Origin: Parahaliea aestuarii
GTDB taxonomy: Bacteria > Pseudomonadota > Gammaproteobacteria > Pseudomonadales > Halieaceae
Direction: 5' to 3'
Assembly: GCF_008064635.1 (NCBI RefSeq)
Contig: NZ_VRYZ01000001.1
Span: 868,001 to 932,000 of the forward strand
Length of the DNA stretch: 64,000 nucleotides
Shown: one piece after another, positions 53,800 through 61,730 of the stretch
Layout: every line of letters starts with the position of its first letter
How positions within the stretch are numbered: position 1 is the stretch's first letter
Program-made: the position numbers and the translations under genes
Notes under the pieces: generated by a model
What the model saw: the letters and a program-made list of their open reading frames with translations, nothing else
Databases searched by the model: none
What the model was told of the DNA's origin: nothing

Positions 53800-56037
53800 T
53801 TAACGGGCCCTGCGCTTGCGGCGGCCTTTGAGGGCTTTCTTGAACGCCTGCTTCTTGTCGTAGTAGTGAAAGGGAATTCGCCAGTAGGACGGCAGTGATC
53901 GCCCCATGGCCTGTTCGTACTGTGCAATGAATGCCGCGCGGTCCACCCAGTTGAGTTTGTAGGCGATGCGAATCAGGTCCTGCAGACGATGCCGGGGCTT
54001 GAGGTTGGAGCCGGGACCGTCCCAGATGCGCGCGCGACCAATATCTATCAGCATCGGGCTGATGGTTCCGTCGACCTGCGACTTGAGCATCAGGTTACCG
54101 GCAGACAGGTCGCGATGGAGGACCTGCTTGTTGTGCACGGTGCAGACAAAACCCGCTATGAGCCCGAACCACTGGGCCTTGTCCAGCCCCCGGTATTGCT
54201 CGATGCCATCGCGCAGCGCCGCGTAGACATCCCGCGCGGAGAAGGCATCGGGAATGTATTCACACAGGTACCAGGAATCGCGTATGCCGGGTTTTTCACC
54301 GTGCTCAAACCAGGCTACCGGTGTCGGGGTAGCGATCCCGCGACGCAGCATGGCACAGGCATTATTCCAGTGGCGACGGCCTTTGCTCGGGCGGAATCGA
54401 TAGGTAAAGCGTTTGTGACCTTTGACACGGTTCAATTTGACCGTAAGTTCCTGCCAGCGCTGGGCGGGGTCGTGGATACACCACAGCCTGTTGCGGACAT
54501 CGCGCAGGACGCGTAATTCCGGCGCGGTACTCAGCTGGTCCGGGGTCAAAGCGTCGGCCAGTTGCAGGTCGTCGTGCAATTGGTCCCGGCGCAGCGTCAG
54601 TCCTCCCCGCCAACTGGCGCTTTGCCAGTCAATGGTTTGGTATTCGGTGTTGGCAAAGTGTCGTGTGTAACCCGGCGTGAAAGAGGCAGCGCGTGCAGGT
54701 TGCAGATCGACTGACCGGGAAAACCGGATGTACAGCGGATGTTCTGTGACCGCGACCTGGGGTGGCAAGGTGTCCCCACAGGCGCTCTCAAAGTGTGCCG
54801 TGGCCAGGTCTTCTTCAGGCAGCAGGTGTGTCAGCGGTACGCTCTGGGTATCGCGACACCACAACAGATAATAAGGCTCCTCGCTCCCCTCGGCTGCAAG
54901 GCGGAACATAGAGAGCCCCGCCGCATCGTGGTGCAGAGTCTCAATCCGGCTTGCGCTTGCAAACCGACGAACCACCTGGGCCAGCGCCCGGTAGGCGTCG
55001 CAGATTCGGAAATCCGGGAGGTCGCCACGCACCTGCTGGTAAAAACTGACCTGGTCAATTTCCGGATAGTCGGTGCAGCGGTCGTCAATCAGGCCATCGC
55101 GGCTACAGATGAGCGGGCCCCAGTAGACGCGTTTCAAGGCACCGCTGGCGAGGGCGAGAGCGAGGTAGCGAACCAGATAGTCCGCCTGCTTCACTTCCGG
55201 CCAGGCTGAGCGACGGGCCAGGCGTTTGCTGGACCAGCAGTTGTAACTGCAAACCAGGGTACTGGCACCACGCCGGGCTCCAAGGAAATGCAACACCCTG
55301 GCCTTCTTGATCAGGTTGAGACGGGCAAGTCGCCGCAATGCACGGCCCAGCGCGCGATGGTCATAGGCTTCTGGCTCCAGTACACGCTCCACAAACAGGT
55401 TGTCGGTGTGCATGGCTGGGGCGACACCGCGGTGCTGGAAAATGCCGAGATAGGTCGCATTGTAAAGGGGTTCGAAATCAGAGGCGTTGGGGCCGGCCAG
55501 GGTAACCCCGTAATGGCCAGCCGCTTCTGCGGCAATCTCCCAGGCCTTGACGAAGCCCTGTGAAGAAAAGCCGGACCAGCGTCCACGGTTGGGTGTATTG
55601 CCGATTTCGAAGTACTGAACCCGTCCCCGGTAGCGAGCAAAAATGTCGTCAACGAACTCTCGCCAGGCGGATTGCACATCGGGGTCACTGGCCATGCGCT
55701 GCGCCGCCCACTGTGGCGGGAACAGGTTCAACAGCACTGCAAAGCCGTTGTCGAGCATACGCCCCAGCAAGCCTTCGGCATTGGCGTCAATGCCACAGTA
55801 GCTCAGGTCGATACGCACATGCCTTATGCCCAGTTCGTCCAGCCGCGCCAGCGTGTAGTCGTCGACCTGGACGGAACGCCCCGGGGCTACGTTGACACCG
55901 AGCGCGTCGCGGCTAAGGGGGGCCGCCGGCAGTGGATCACTGGACAGGCTCAGCCAGCGAGGAACTTCGAGAATGGATCGCAGCAATTGTGCGGCGGACA
56001 GGGCGAGATCCTGAAAGGCAGTGTGGTAGGGGATCAA
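53800..56037 (-). CDS. fusion of a glycosidase-like TIM barrel and a lipopolysaccharide kinase-like domain
   Basis: A 745-residue two-part protein. The N-terminal half (about 40-420) looks like a clan-A glycoside hydrolase barrel: LGVNVAPG, IRHVRIDLSYCGID, YFEIGNTPNRGRW. The place where active enzymes have N-E-P (acid/base Glu) reads N147-T148-P149, so it may be catalytically dead. The C-terminal part (about 520-745) is a Kdo/WaaP-type kinase: catalytic loop H641-R-D643-L with N648, and the metal aspartate D665 in LIDIGRAR, ending in a very basic tail. No signal peptide is seen. A cytoplasmic LPS or glycan sugar kinase guided by a glycan-binding pseudo-hydrolase is one reading. It is cotranscribed with DUF502. 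Confidence 0.75.
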   Translation of the reverse strand: MIPYHTAFQDLALSAAQLLRSILEVPRWLSLSSDPLPAAPLSRDALGVNVAPGRSVQVDDYTLARLDELGIRHVRIDLSYCGIDANAEGLLGRMLDNGFAVLLNLFPPQWAAQRMASDPDVQSAWREFVDDIFARYRGRVQYFEIGNTPNRGRWSGFSSQGFVKAWEIAAEAAGHYGVTLAGPNASDFEPLYNATYLGIFQHRGVAPAMHTDNLFVERVLEPEAYDHRALGRALRRLARLNLIKKARVLHFLGARRGASTLVCSYNCWSSKRLARRSAWPEVKQADYLVRYLALALASGALKRVYWGPLICSRDGLIDDRCTDYPEIDQVSFYQQVRGDLPDFRICDAYRALAQVVRRFASASRIETLHHDAAGLSMFRLAAEGSEEPYYLLWCRDTQSVPLTHLLPEEDLATAHFESACGDTLPPQVAVTEHPLYIRFSRSVDLQPARAASFTPGYTRHFANTEYQTIDWQSASWRGGLTLRRDQLHDDLQLADALTPDQLSTAPELRVLRDVRNRLWCIHDPAQRWQELTVKLNRVKGHKRFTYRFRPSKGRRHWNNACAMLRRGIATPTPVAWFEHGEKPGIRDSWYLCEYIPDAFSARDVYAALRDGIEQYRGLDKAQWFGLIAGFVCTVHNKQVLHRDLSAGNLMLKSQVDGTISPMLIDIGRARIWDGPGSNLKPRHRLQDLIRIAYKLNWVDRAAFIAQYEQAMGRSLPSYWRIPFHYYDKKQAFKKALKGRRKRRAR

Positions 56038-56230
56038 AAGTGATTCGTACAGGTTATGGATATTGGGTGGGCGGAGTGTATCACGCGTCGCTGCTCAAAT
56101 TTCAAGTTGGCGGAGCAAGGACTTGAAAGGGGGTGTCCATAAACGCAACGCTCTCGCTCACATGTGGATATCACAGTTATTTTTGGGTAGGGCTATGCTG
56201 TTTCCCACAACCTGCTACGGAGGCAGAGCG

Positions 56231-56563
56231 ATGAAAAAAGTCATGAGTATGGTAGTGGTCGTGGGGCTGGGCATCGGTTCAGCAAACGTCTTCGCCGACC
56301 GCGGTGATAGCGAGAACCTTGCTGCGTGCACTGGCAGTGTCGAGCAGGTTCTGGGGCAGGATGTACGTACCCGTCTCTACGGGATCCAGCACCGCCGCCA
56401 GGGTGATCGCCTGCGACTGCGGGTTTTCCCCGCCGAAGGGGAGAGTCAGACCCTGAGTTGCTGGGTGGACGATGAGGGCGGGGTCAGCCTGCAAACCGCT
56501 GATGGCATCGCCTTGAGGGCAGAGCCGGCCAGTGATAGCCAGCGGGTCACGCTGAGCGAATAG
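56231..56563 (+). CDS. small exported protein of unknown function
   Basis: A 110-residue protein. ATG 56231 follows ACGGAGGCAG and opens a signal peptide (MKKVMSMVVVVGLGIGSANVFA). The mature part of about 88 residues has two cysteines (in AACTGSV and LSCWVDD), likely a disulfide in the periplasm, and beta-strand-rich sequence with many charged residues. No family is recognised. It is alone between divergent and convergent genes and followed by its own terminator. Confidence 0.7.
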   Translation: MKKVMSMVVVVGLGIGSANVFADRGDSENLAACTGSVEQVLGQDVRTRLYGIQHRRQGDRLRLRVFPAEGESQTLSCWVDDEGGVSLQTADGIALRAEPASDSQRVTLSE

Positions 56564-56598
56564 CAGCGCTTTTGTTCAACCCAGGTCCAGTCTGAGCG

Positions 56599-56622
56599 GC
56601 CGCCCCCCGGGGCGGCATTTTT
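56599..56622 (+). terminator. intrinsic terminator of the small exported protein gene
   Basis: GCCGCCCC and GGGGCGGC arms (56599-56616), then ATTTTT, 36 bases after the stop codon. Confidence 0.85.
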
Positions 56623-56631
56623 CGTGGAGCA

Positions 56632-57048
56632 TCAGTCTTCAACATCGTCCACATCGATCTGGCCGGTGAGGCGTTTGCGGATATGGGACCAGGACATGCC
56701 CACCGCGAGTAAGAGCGAGACCAGCACCAGCGCGACCCAGGCCAGCGCGCCGGGTGAGTCCAGCGTCATCCACCCGAGGTCGACAAACAGCCAGATGACA
56801 CAGCCAAACAGCGCCGCACCCAGAATCACGCCGAGCCAGCCCATGGAGAGAAACGTGGCCCGGACATAGATGATCCAGCCGATCAGTAATACCAGACCGA
56901 CAATGGCGACTATCGGCCCAAAGTTTGTGCCGTCTGCCAGTACCCAACTCACATAGGAGTAGTCTGTAGGGTTGTAGGTGCCGAATACCAGCACTGCTGC
57001 AAAGAGCCAGCGAAGAAGAAAGCTGCCGGGAGTGAAGGAGTTTGCCAT
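56632..57048 (-). CDS. DUF6524 family membrane protein
   Basis: A 138-residue protein with four predicted transmembrane helices (about residues 8-25, 42-62, 67-89 and 101-120). The FLLRWLFAAVLVFGTYNPTDYSY start is characteristic of the family recorded as DUF6524; I recall this family by its N-terminal pattern, which leaves some uncertainty. The function is unknown. It is a single gene facing the small exported protein. The bacteriocin locus begins on its other side. Confidence 0.75.
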   Translation of the reverse strand: MANSFTPGSFLLRWLFAAVLVFGTYNPTDYSYVSWVLADGTNFGPIVAIVGLVLLIGWIIYVRATFLSMGWLGVILGAALFGCVIWLFVDLGWMTLDSPGALAWVALVLVSLLLAVGMSWSHIRKRLTGQIDVDDVED

Positions 57049-57163
57049 GCGTGACTACCGTCTCAAGCGGAAACCACTGAACGCTAATGCAAATTGACGC
57101 GGTGAACAAGCCGCATCCGATGAAAAGTTACATCCTCTGCGATGGCGGTCAATTGGGTTGGTT

Positions 57164-57337
57164 CTACTCCTTCCGCTTCTTCAGCATTATTTTTACAAAT
57201 AGGATCAAGCAAAATAATAATGCAACGATGAGAGCCGACTTAATTATTGCACCTGCATCTATTCCATTCACATATGCAAAAAACGACGCGACTGCTACGC
57301 AGAATGCATACCACATAGAGGCGTAGTATTTTCTCAT
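57164..57337 (-). CDS. small two-helix membrane protein, candidate bacteriocin immunity protein
   Basis: A 57-residue protein starting at ATG 57337 (preceded by GGAGAA). It has two hydrophobic helices (about 8-23 and 30-50) and ends in a basic KKRKE tail. It is placed directly downstream of the double-glycine precursor on the same strand, and its size and topology match the immunity proteins of class II microcins and bacteriocins. A longer in-frame extension to 57475 would overlap the precursor gene and lacks a ribosome site. The bases around it are richer in A and T than the rest of the window. Immunity function is inferred from position only. Confidence 0.6.
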   Translation of the reverse strand: MRKYYASMWYAFCVAVASFFAYVNGIDAGAIIKSALIVALLFCLILFVKIMLKKRKE

Positions 57338-57372
57338 CCCAATTTTTTCTCCACTTTGCTTTGGGAGGAAGT

Positions 57373-57402
57373 GCCTCACTGCCCTGGAGAGGGTAGTGAG
57401 GC
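57373..57402. promoter_or_regulatory. strong hairpin between bacteriocin precursor and immunity genes
   Basis: GCCTCACT and AGTGAGGC as perfect outer arms, then GCCCT/AGGGT with one G-U pair, around a GGAG tetraloop: a 13-bp stem. No T run follows on either strand. It could protect the precursor mRNA from decay or partly stop transcription before the immunity gene, giving more precursor than immunity message. Confidence 0.55.
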
Positions 57403-57416
57403 GGTTGTTTCCGAGT

Positions 57417-57674
57417 TCAGTGACTATTGTACTTGGAGCCACTGTTCCTGGGGGTGCTACCGCCACCTCCACCATAATGTTCCATCATAGTGTAGGTGGC
57501 GATGCCTAGCCCCAGTCCCGTTGCAAAATGACCGACAAGACCTGTTGTTGTGGTCCCTACTCCAATGTGACTGGCTAATGCCAGAGCAAACCCAACTGCC
57601 GGCAGCACACCGCCGTTCACCTGTTCCAGCTCATCGGCAGAAAGGCTGCGCATTTCATAAATAGTGATGTCCAT
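57417..57674 (-). CDS. double-glycine leader bacteriocin (class II microcin-like) precursor
   Basis: An 85-residue precursor. The leader (residues 1-22) ends MRSLSADELEQVNGG, matching the double-glycine consensus with hydrophobic residues at -4 and -12 and Glu at -8 positions. Cleavage after GG gives a 63-residue mature peptide rich in Gly, Ala and Thr, with a hydrophobic helix-like stretch (VLPAVGFALALAS, then GLGLGIATYTMM) and a flexible GGGGGS, polar tail. There are no cysteines. The peptidase-containing exporter upstream would remove the leader and export it. AAGGGAG precedes the ATG. The hydrophobic stretches suggest a pore-forming or membrane-acting peptide. Confidence 0.85.
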   Translation of the reverse strand: MDITIYEMRSLSADELEQVNGGVLPAVGFALALASHIGVGTTTTGLVGHFATGLGLGIATYTMMEHYGGGGGSTPRNSGSKYNSH

Positions 57675-57700
57675 ATCAAAACTCCCTTTTTGATGATTTA

Positions 57701-57734
57701 ACCATTCAATGAATGGTATCCGTACTTCTGTACG
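57701..57734 (-). promoter_or_regulatory. two palindromes in the leader of the bacteriocin gene
   Basis: ACCATTC-AAT-GAATGGT (57701-57717) and CGTAC-TTCT-GTACG (57721-57734) stand side by side between the predicted transcription start and the ribosome binding site. They may fold as hairpins in the mRNA leader or bind a regulator. Confidence 0.45.
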
Positions 57735-57739
57735 AATCT

Positions 57740-57768
57740 CTTATATTCAGCAGCGCCTAACGAAACAA
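57740..57768 (-). promoter_or_regulatory. promoter of the bacteriocin precursor gene
   Basis: Minus-strand TTGTTT (57763-57768), a 17-base spacer and TATAAG (57740-57745). It gives the precursor and candidate immunity genes their own transcript, apart from the exporter genes upstream. Confidence 0.6.
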
Positions 57769-57771
57769 GAT

Positions 57772-58218
57772 TCATGTTGGTGTAGTGGCTCTCCCTGATT
57801 TTGTCTCGCGTCTGTATATGTTGGCGTCAAACAAGATGAGCATTACAAGGCCGATGCCGGCGCCGGTCAGGTTGACGAAATCCTGGGTGCCGGTTTCCAG
57901 GTAGTGCGTGCGGGCGCTGACGAGAAAGCAACTCGTCAGTACAGCGGGAAGTATGAAAGCGTAGGGCTTGTTCGATCCCGGGGCTGATGTGGCGACAGGA
58001 TTCAGGATTCCCCGTTGATACGCGCTGTCAAAGGCGCACATGCAAAGGAAGTGTAGCGCGACAATTGAAATCAGCGTCGCTGCAAAGAGGCTTGCCAGGC
58101 TTTCCTTGCCAAGCTGGACATGCAGTACCCAAAGTATGGTGGCAGCGGAAAAGAGAATGCCGAAAAGCAATCCATGCCTAAAGACCAGGGGTGTGCCGCC
58201 GTTGCCCTCATTATTCAT
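57772..58218 (-). CDS. four-helix membrane protein of the bacteriocin locus
   Basis: A 148-residue protein with four hydrophobic helices (about residues 15-32, 40-62, 86-104 and 115-135) and basic ends. It is placed between the exporter and the precursor; ATG 58218 starts 3 bases after the exporter stop, while GTG 58224 would overlap it. No family is recognised. It could be a second immunity protein or an accessory part of the exporter. Cotranscription with the exporter is likely. Confidence 0.65.
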   Translation of the reverse strand: MNNEGNGGTPLVFRHGLLFGILFSAATILWVLHVQLGKESLASLFAATLISIVALHFLCMCAFDSAYQRGILNPVATSAPGSNKPYAFILPAVLTSCFLVSARTHYLETGTQDFVNLTGAGIGLVMLILFDANIYRRETKSGRATTPT

Positions 58219-58220
58219 GC

Positions 58221-60338
58221 TCACTCCAGCTTGATCCGGACAGTATCTGCACAGTCGAGAATTGAAGATGTGGCCGAGTGTGTCACAAGGATCTTCGTCA
58301 TCTCCAACCGTAGCAGGTTTTGCAGTACATTCTTCTCGGTAATTTCATCGAGTTGATTGGTCGGTTCATCCATAAGGAGAATAGCCGGTTTCCGATAAAT
58401 TGCCCTCGCGATACAGATTCGCTGCACCTGCCCGCCGCTGAGCCCCGTGCCGAGGTCACCGACCAGTGTGTTGTACTGCATGGGTAGCAGCATGATGTCC
58501 CCGTGAATCCCGGCGGTTTTGGCGGCAGTCACGATCTGCTCGTAGTCGATGCTGGAATCGAAAGAACTGATGTTCTCTGCGATCGAACCGGTGAGAAGAT
58601 GGTCGTTCTGCATCACAACACCCATTCTGCTCCGGTAGCCTGGTACCTGTTGTATCGGTGTTCCATCGAGCCTGATTTCCCCGCAATCCGCTTCGTTGAG
58701 GCCCGCAAGACACTTCAGGAGAGTCGATTTACCGCGACCGCTCTGCCCGGAAACAACCAGCGTTTGGCCCCTGGAGACGGTAAAGCTCAGGTTCTCGAAG
58801 ACCGGCGGCTGATTCTGGTTGTAGCGGAACCCGAGATTCCTGACTTCAAGATCGCCGCTGAGTGCAGGTGAGTATCCGCCGGGCTGTTGAGCGCGGTGGT
58901 AGGGTTCCATCGTTTCGTGGGTGATGTCTGCCAACCTGTCTAGATGCACATTGAGCAGCCTGAATTCGGCGATCTGGTCTATCAGGCGTTCGGTGGCAGA
59001 CACGAAATGACGCTTGAAGCTGATGAACGCCAGCAACATGCCAACGCTGATGTGCAGGTCGATGATCTGGCCGGCCGCAACATAGATCAGCAGGATGTCG
59101 CTGCCACCGAGGATCAGGCGCCCGGCGCTGTCGCCGCCGATTCCAAGTTTCGCCAGGCCGATATCCCGATTGATACTGTCGACCAGATGGTTTTGCCACT
59201 GCGCCTGTCGCGCCTCTTCCTTGTGAAACAGTTTTATCCAGACGACGGATCGCACGGCTTCAATAAAGCTGCTTTCGCGGCGGGCATCGATTCTGAGCTT
59301 CTCCTCGCTGAGTGACCGCACCCGTATCAGCAGGGCCAGGCGAATGCACCAGTAGGCCGCCACCGCGGCCAGCACCACTATGGTTAGCGTCGCGTCGTAC
59401 CAGAGCATGACGATCAGTGTGGTGATGGTCAGAATGCCGTCGACGATCGCCGCGGCCATGCCGTTGGTGAGGATCAGTCTGACGCTATCCAGCGAACTGA
59501 AGCGGGACACGATGTCGCCGACGTGACGCTGGCTGAAAAATCCGCAGGGCAGGCGAATCAGGTGGTGAAACAGCGATGCTGCCATGCGCAGGCTCAGCCT
59601 GCTGGCAAGCCGCAGAGCCATCAACTGGCGCAGTATGCTCACGCCCGTTTCCAGCAGAAGCAGCAGGAAAAAGGCAGCGGCGAGTACCGCGAGCAGGTTG
59701 GTGTCGGCGCTGACCACGACATCGTCTACCACCGTTTGCAGATACAGCGGTGACAGCAGAGCCAGCAACTGCAGGAGCAGGGATAGCCCGGTAAGCTGGG
59801 CAAGGGCGGACCACAAGCCTTCGCGGCGGCCAATAAAGGCCGACAGGCGCAACGGGTTGCGCTCGTCGGCCACGGAGAATTCAGTGCGCGGCCACAGTTC
59901 CAGTGCAACACCGGTAAAGTGCTGGCCGGCCTGCTCCAGCGACAGTGTGCGCTGGCCGCTTGCCGGGTCGTGAATGGTGATATACCGGCGGCCGACTTTC
60001 TTCAGTACCACAAAGTGGTTCATGTCCCAGTGCAGAATACCGGGCCGTTGCAGTTTGATGAGGTGACTGGGATCCAGCCGCAGTGCTCGACACTGGAGTT
60101 TCAGGTTGTCGGCACATGCCATCAGGTCCTTCAGGGTGGTCCCCTGTGCCGACACCCGGAAGCGGTTGCGCAGGTGCCTGAGTTCACAGTGGTGACCGTA
60201 GTAACCCAGTACCATGGCCAGGCAGGCGATACCGCATTCGGCCTGTTCGCTCTGGCGGATCACCGGCAATTTGCGGGATAGACGCTGGAGGCTGTCGCGA
60301 GTGAGCTCACGCAGTGTGAAGGCGCCGGCGGCGGCCAT
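58221..60338 (-). CDS. peptidase-containing ABC transporter (bacteriocin exporter, CvaB-like)
   Basis: A protein of about 705 residues with three parts. The C39 peptidase has its Cys in QAECGIACLAM (about residue 35), His in WDMNHFVVL and Asp in IHDPASG. Six transmembrane helices follow (about 155-430). The ATPase has Walker A SGQSGRGKSTLL, signature LSGGQVQRICIARAI and Walker B ILLMDEP. It cuts double-glycine leaders and exports the peptide. ATG 60338 overlaps the HlyD stop by one base (TGATG); GTG 60341 is the alternative. It works with the adaptor at 60338-61612 and an outer membrane TolC channel located elsewhere. Confidence 0.95.
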   Translation of the reverse strand: MAAAGAFTLRELTRDSLQRLSRKLPVIRQSEQAECGIACLAMVLGYYGHHCELRHLRNRFRVSAQGTTLKDLMACADNLKLQCRALRLDPSHLIKLQRPGILHWDMNHFVVLKKVGRRYITIHDPASGQRTLSLEQAGQHFTGVALELWPRTEFSVADERNPLRLSAFIGRREGLWSALAQLTGLSLLLQLLALLSPLYLQTVVDDVVVSADTNLLAVLAAAFFLLLLLETGVSILRQLMALRLASRLSLRMAASLFHHLIRLPCGFFSQRHVGDIVSRFSSLDSVRLILTNGMAAAIVDGILTITTLIVMLWYDATLTIVVLAAVAAYWCIRLALLIRVRSLSEEKLRIDARRESSFIEAVRSVVWIKLFHKEEARQAQWQNHLVDSINRDIGLAKLGIGGDSAGRLILGGSDILLIYVAAGQIIDLHISVGMLLAFISFKRHFVSATERLIDQIAEFRLLNVHLDRLADITHETMEPYHRAQQPGGYSPALSGDLEVRNLGFRYNQNQPPVFENLSFTVSRGQTLVVSGQSGRGKSTLLKCLAGLNEADCGEIRLDGTPIQQVPGYRSRMGVVMQNDHLLTGSIAENISSFDSSIDYEQIVTAAKTAGIHGDIMLLPMQYNTLVGDLGTGLSGGQVQRICIARAIYRKPAILLMDEPTNQLDEITEKNVLQNLLRLEMTKILVTHSATSSILDCADTVRIKLE

Positions 60339-61612
60339 CACAGCCTGCCCCGCAGGCTGATCATTGGTTCAAGCAGCCACTCCAGAATGCTCCTGTCCTC
60401 AAGCGTGATATCGGCTGCCAGTGTCATGCCCGAGCGCAGGGCGATCGCCTTGCCGTAGGCCTGGATAGTATCCGAATCCAGGCGGGCAACCAGGTTGTAG
60501 CCCGGGCCGTTGACCGGAGTGCCGGGGCGCATGATCTCTCCCGGCAGCAATACGGCGTCCGATACGCTAAGGACAGTGCCTCGGTGAATGCCGAACTTCT
60601 GGTAGGGAAATGCGTCGAAGCGCAGATTGACTGTTTGCCCTTCCCTGACGAAACCCGATGCCTCGACCGGCACGAACAGCCTGGCTTCCAGCTCCGGGTG
60701 GGCGGGCTCTATCGTCATCAGCGGCAGGTTGTGCCGGGCCGTGTGGCCAGGTCGCGCCTGCAGGTTGGCGATGCGGCCGGCGGCTGCGGCCTTGATAACG
60801 TAGGCGCGGTGTCCCTGCAGTTCTGCAATCTTCTGGGACATTTCGCTGAGCGATAGGGCCAGTGTGTCGACGCTTTCCTCATGCTCGCGCCAGTTCAGGT
60901 CTAGCTGCGATCTGGCGCTCGCAAGCCGGGCGCGGTGTTCTTCCCGCTCACGGGACAATGACTGGGCCTGCGCCCGGTACAGCAACTGCTGATCCAGCAG
61001 CGAATCCAGTTCGACTTTCGCCAGGTGGCCCGCCTCGATCAGCGAGCGGTGACGGCTGATGCGATCCGACAGTTGTGCCTGGCGCTCCGCCTGTGTTGCT
61101 ATCTCCTGCTGCAGCAGGGCGAGCCCCCGCTCGGTTGTCAGAATTCGCTGCCGCAACTCGGCGGCGCGCTGCCTGGCAATGATTTGCTGCCTCGCCGAAC
61201 GCTGCTCGAGCAGGGATTTCTGGTGCTGGTATTCGGTGAGCAGCAGTTCCTCTAGGTGCTCGCCATTTTTGAGGCTCGTGTCGCCGTTGACGACGAGGAG
61301 AGGCTGGCCGCGACGAACCGCTTCGCCCTCCTGAACGAGAACCCGGGCTATTTTGCCTTCGCTGTTGGCGTAAACCCTGATTGAGCCCTGGCGCGGTTCG
61401 AGCCAGCCCCGCACTGTGGCCTTGCGCGCGTAGCTGGTGCTGGCGAGGAACACCGCCGCGGTAACGACCCACACCAGCAGTGCGCAAACGATGACCGTGT
61501 GCGCTGCATGTGGCGCGAATAGCGCGCTACCGTACTTTGCCTGGCGCTGCGCTTGCAGCGCCTCAGGGCGAAATAGCTGCATGAATCCCGATCTTCCCTG
61601 ATCACTGTTCAT
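60338..61612 (-). CDS. HlyD family membrane fusion protein (CvaA-like)
   Basis: A 424-residue adaptor: a cytoplasmic N-terminus, one transmembrane helix (about 34-56), a lipoyl-like half motif (ARVLVQEGEAVRRGQPLLVV), a long coiled coil (about 115-270, rich in Gln, Glu, Arg and Leu) and the second half domain. The layout is that of type 1 secretion adaptors for bacteriocins. It connects the ABC exporter with TolC. It is the first gene of the locus and overlaps the exporter start. Confidence 0.93.
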   Translation of the reverse strand: MNSDQGRSGFMQLFRPEALQAQRQAKYGSALFAPHAAHTVIVCALLVWVVTAAVFLASTSYARKATVRGWLEPRQGSIRVYANSEGKIARVLVQEGEAVRRGQPLLVVNGDTSLKNGEHLEELLLTEYQHQKSLLEQRSARQQIIARQRAAELRQRILTTERGLALLQQEIATQAERQAQLSDRISRHRSLIEAGHLAKVELDSLLDQQLLYRAQAQSLSREREEHRARLASARSQLDLNWREHEESVDTLALSLSEMSQKIAELQGHRAYVIKAAAAGRIANLQARPGHTARHNLPLMTIEPAHPELEARLFVPVEASGFVREGQTVNLRFDAFPYQKFGIHRGTVLSVSDAVLLPGEIMRPGTPVNGPGYNLVARLDSDTIQAYGKAIALRSGMTLAADITLEDRSILEWLLEPMISLRGRL

Positions 61613-61730
61613 CCGTGGCCCGGGTGCCGGGCCTGCATGTCTAACTGTAGCGGTACGGGAGAGAAAAGAGAGATATCAAATCAGCCAGATTTGGCCAGCG
61701 GGTAAGCGTGAGACGGTGTCTCTCCTGCCT

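Noticed and set aside
57338-57475. N-terminal extension of the candidate immunity protein
   Set aside because: It would overlap the precursor gene, crosses the 13-bp hairpin and has no ribosome site; ATG 57337 is well placed.
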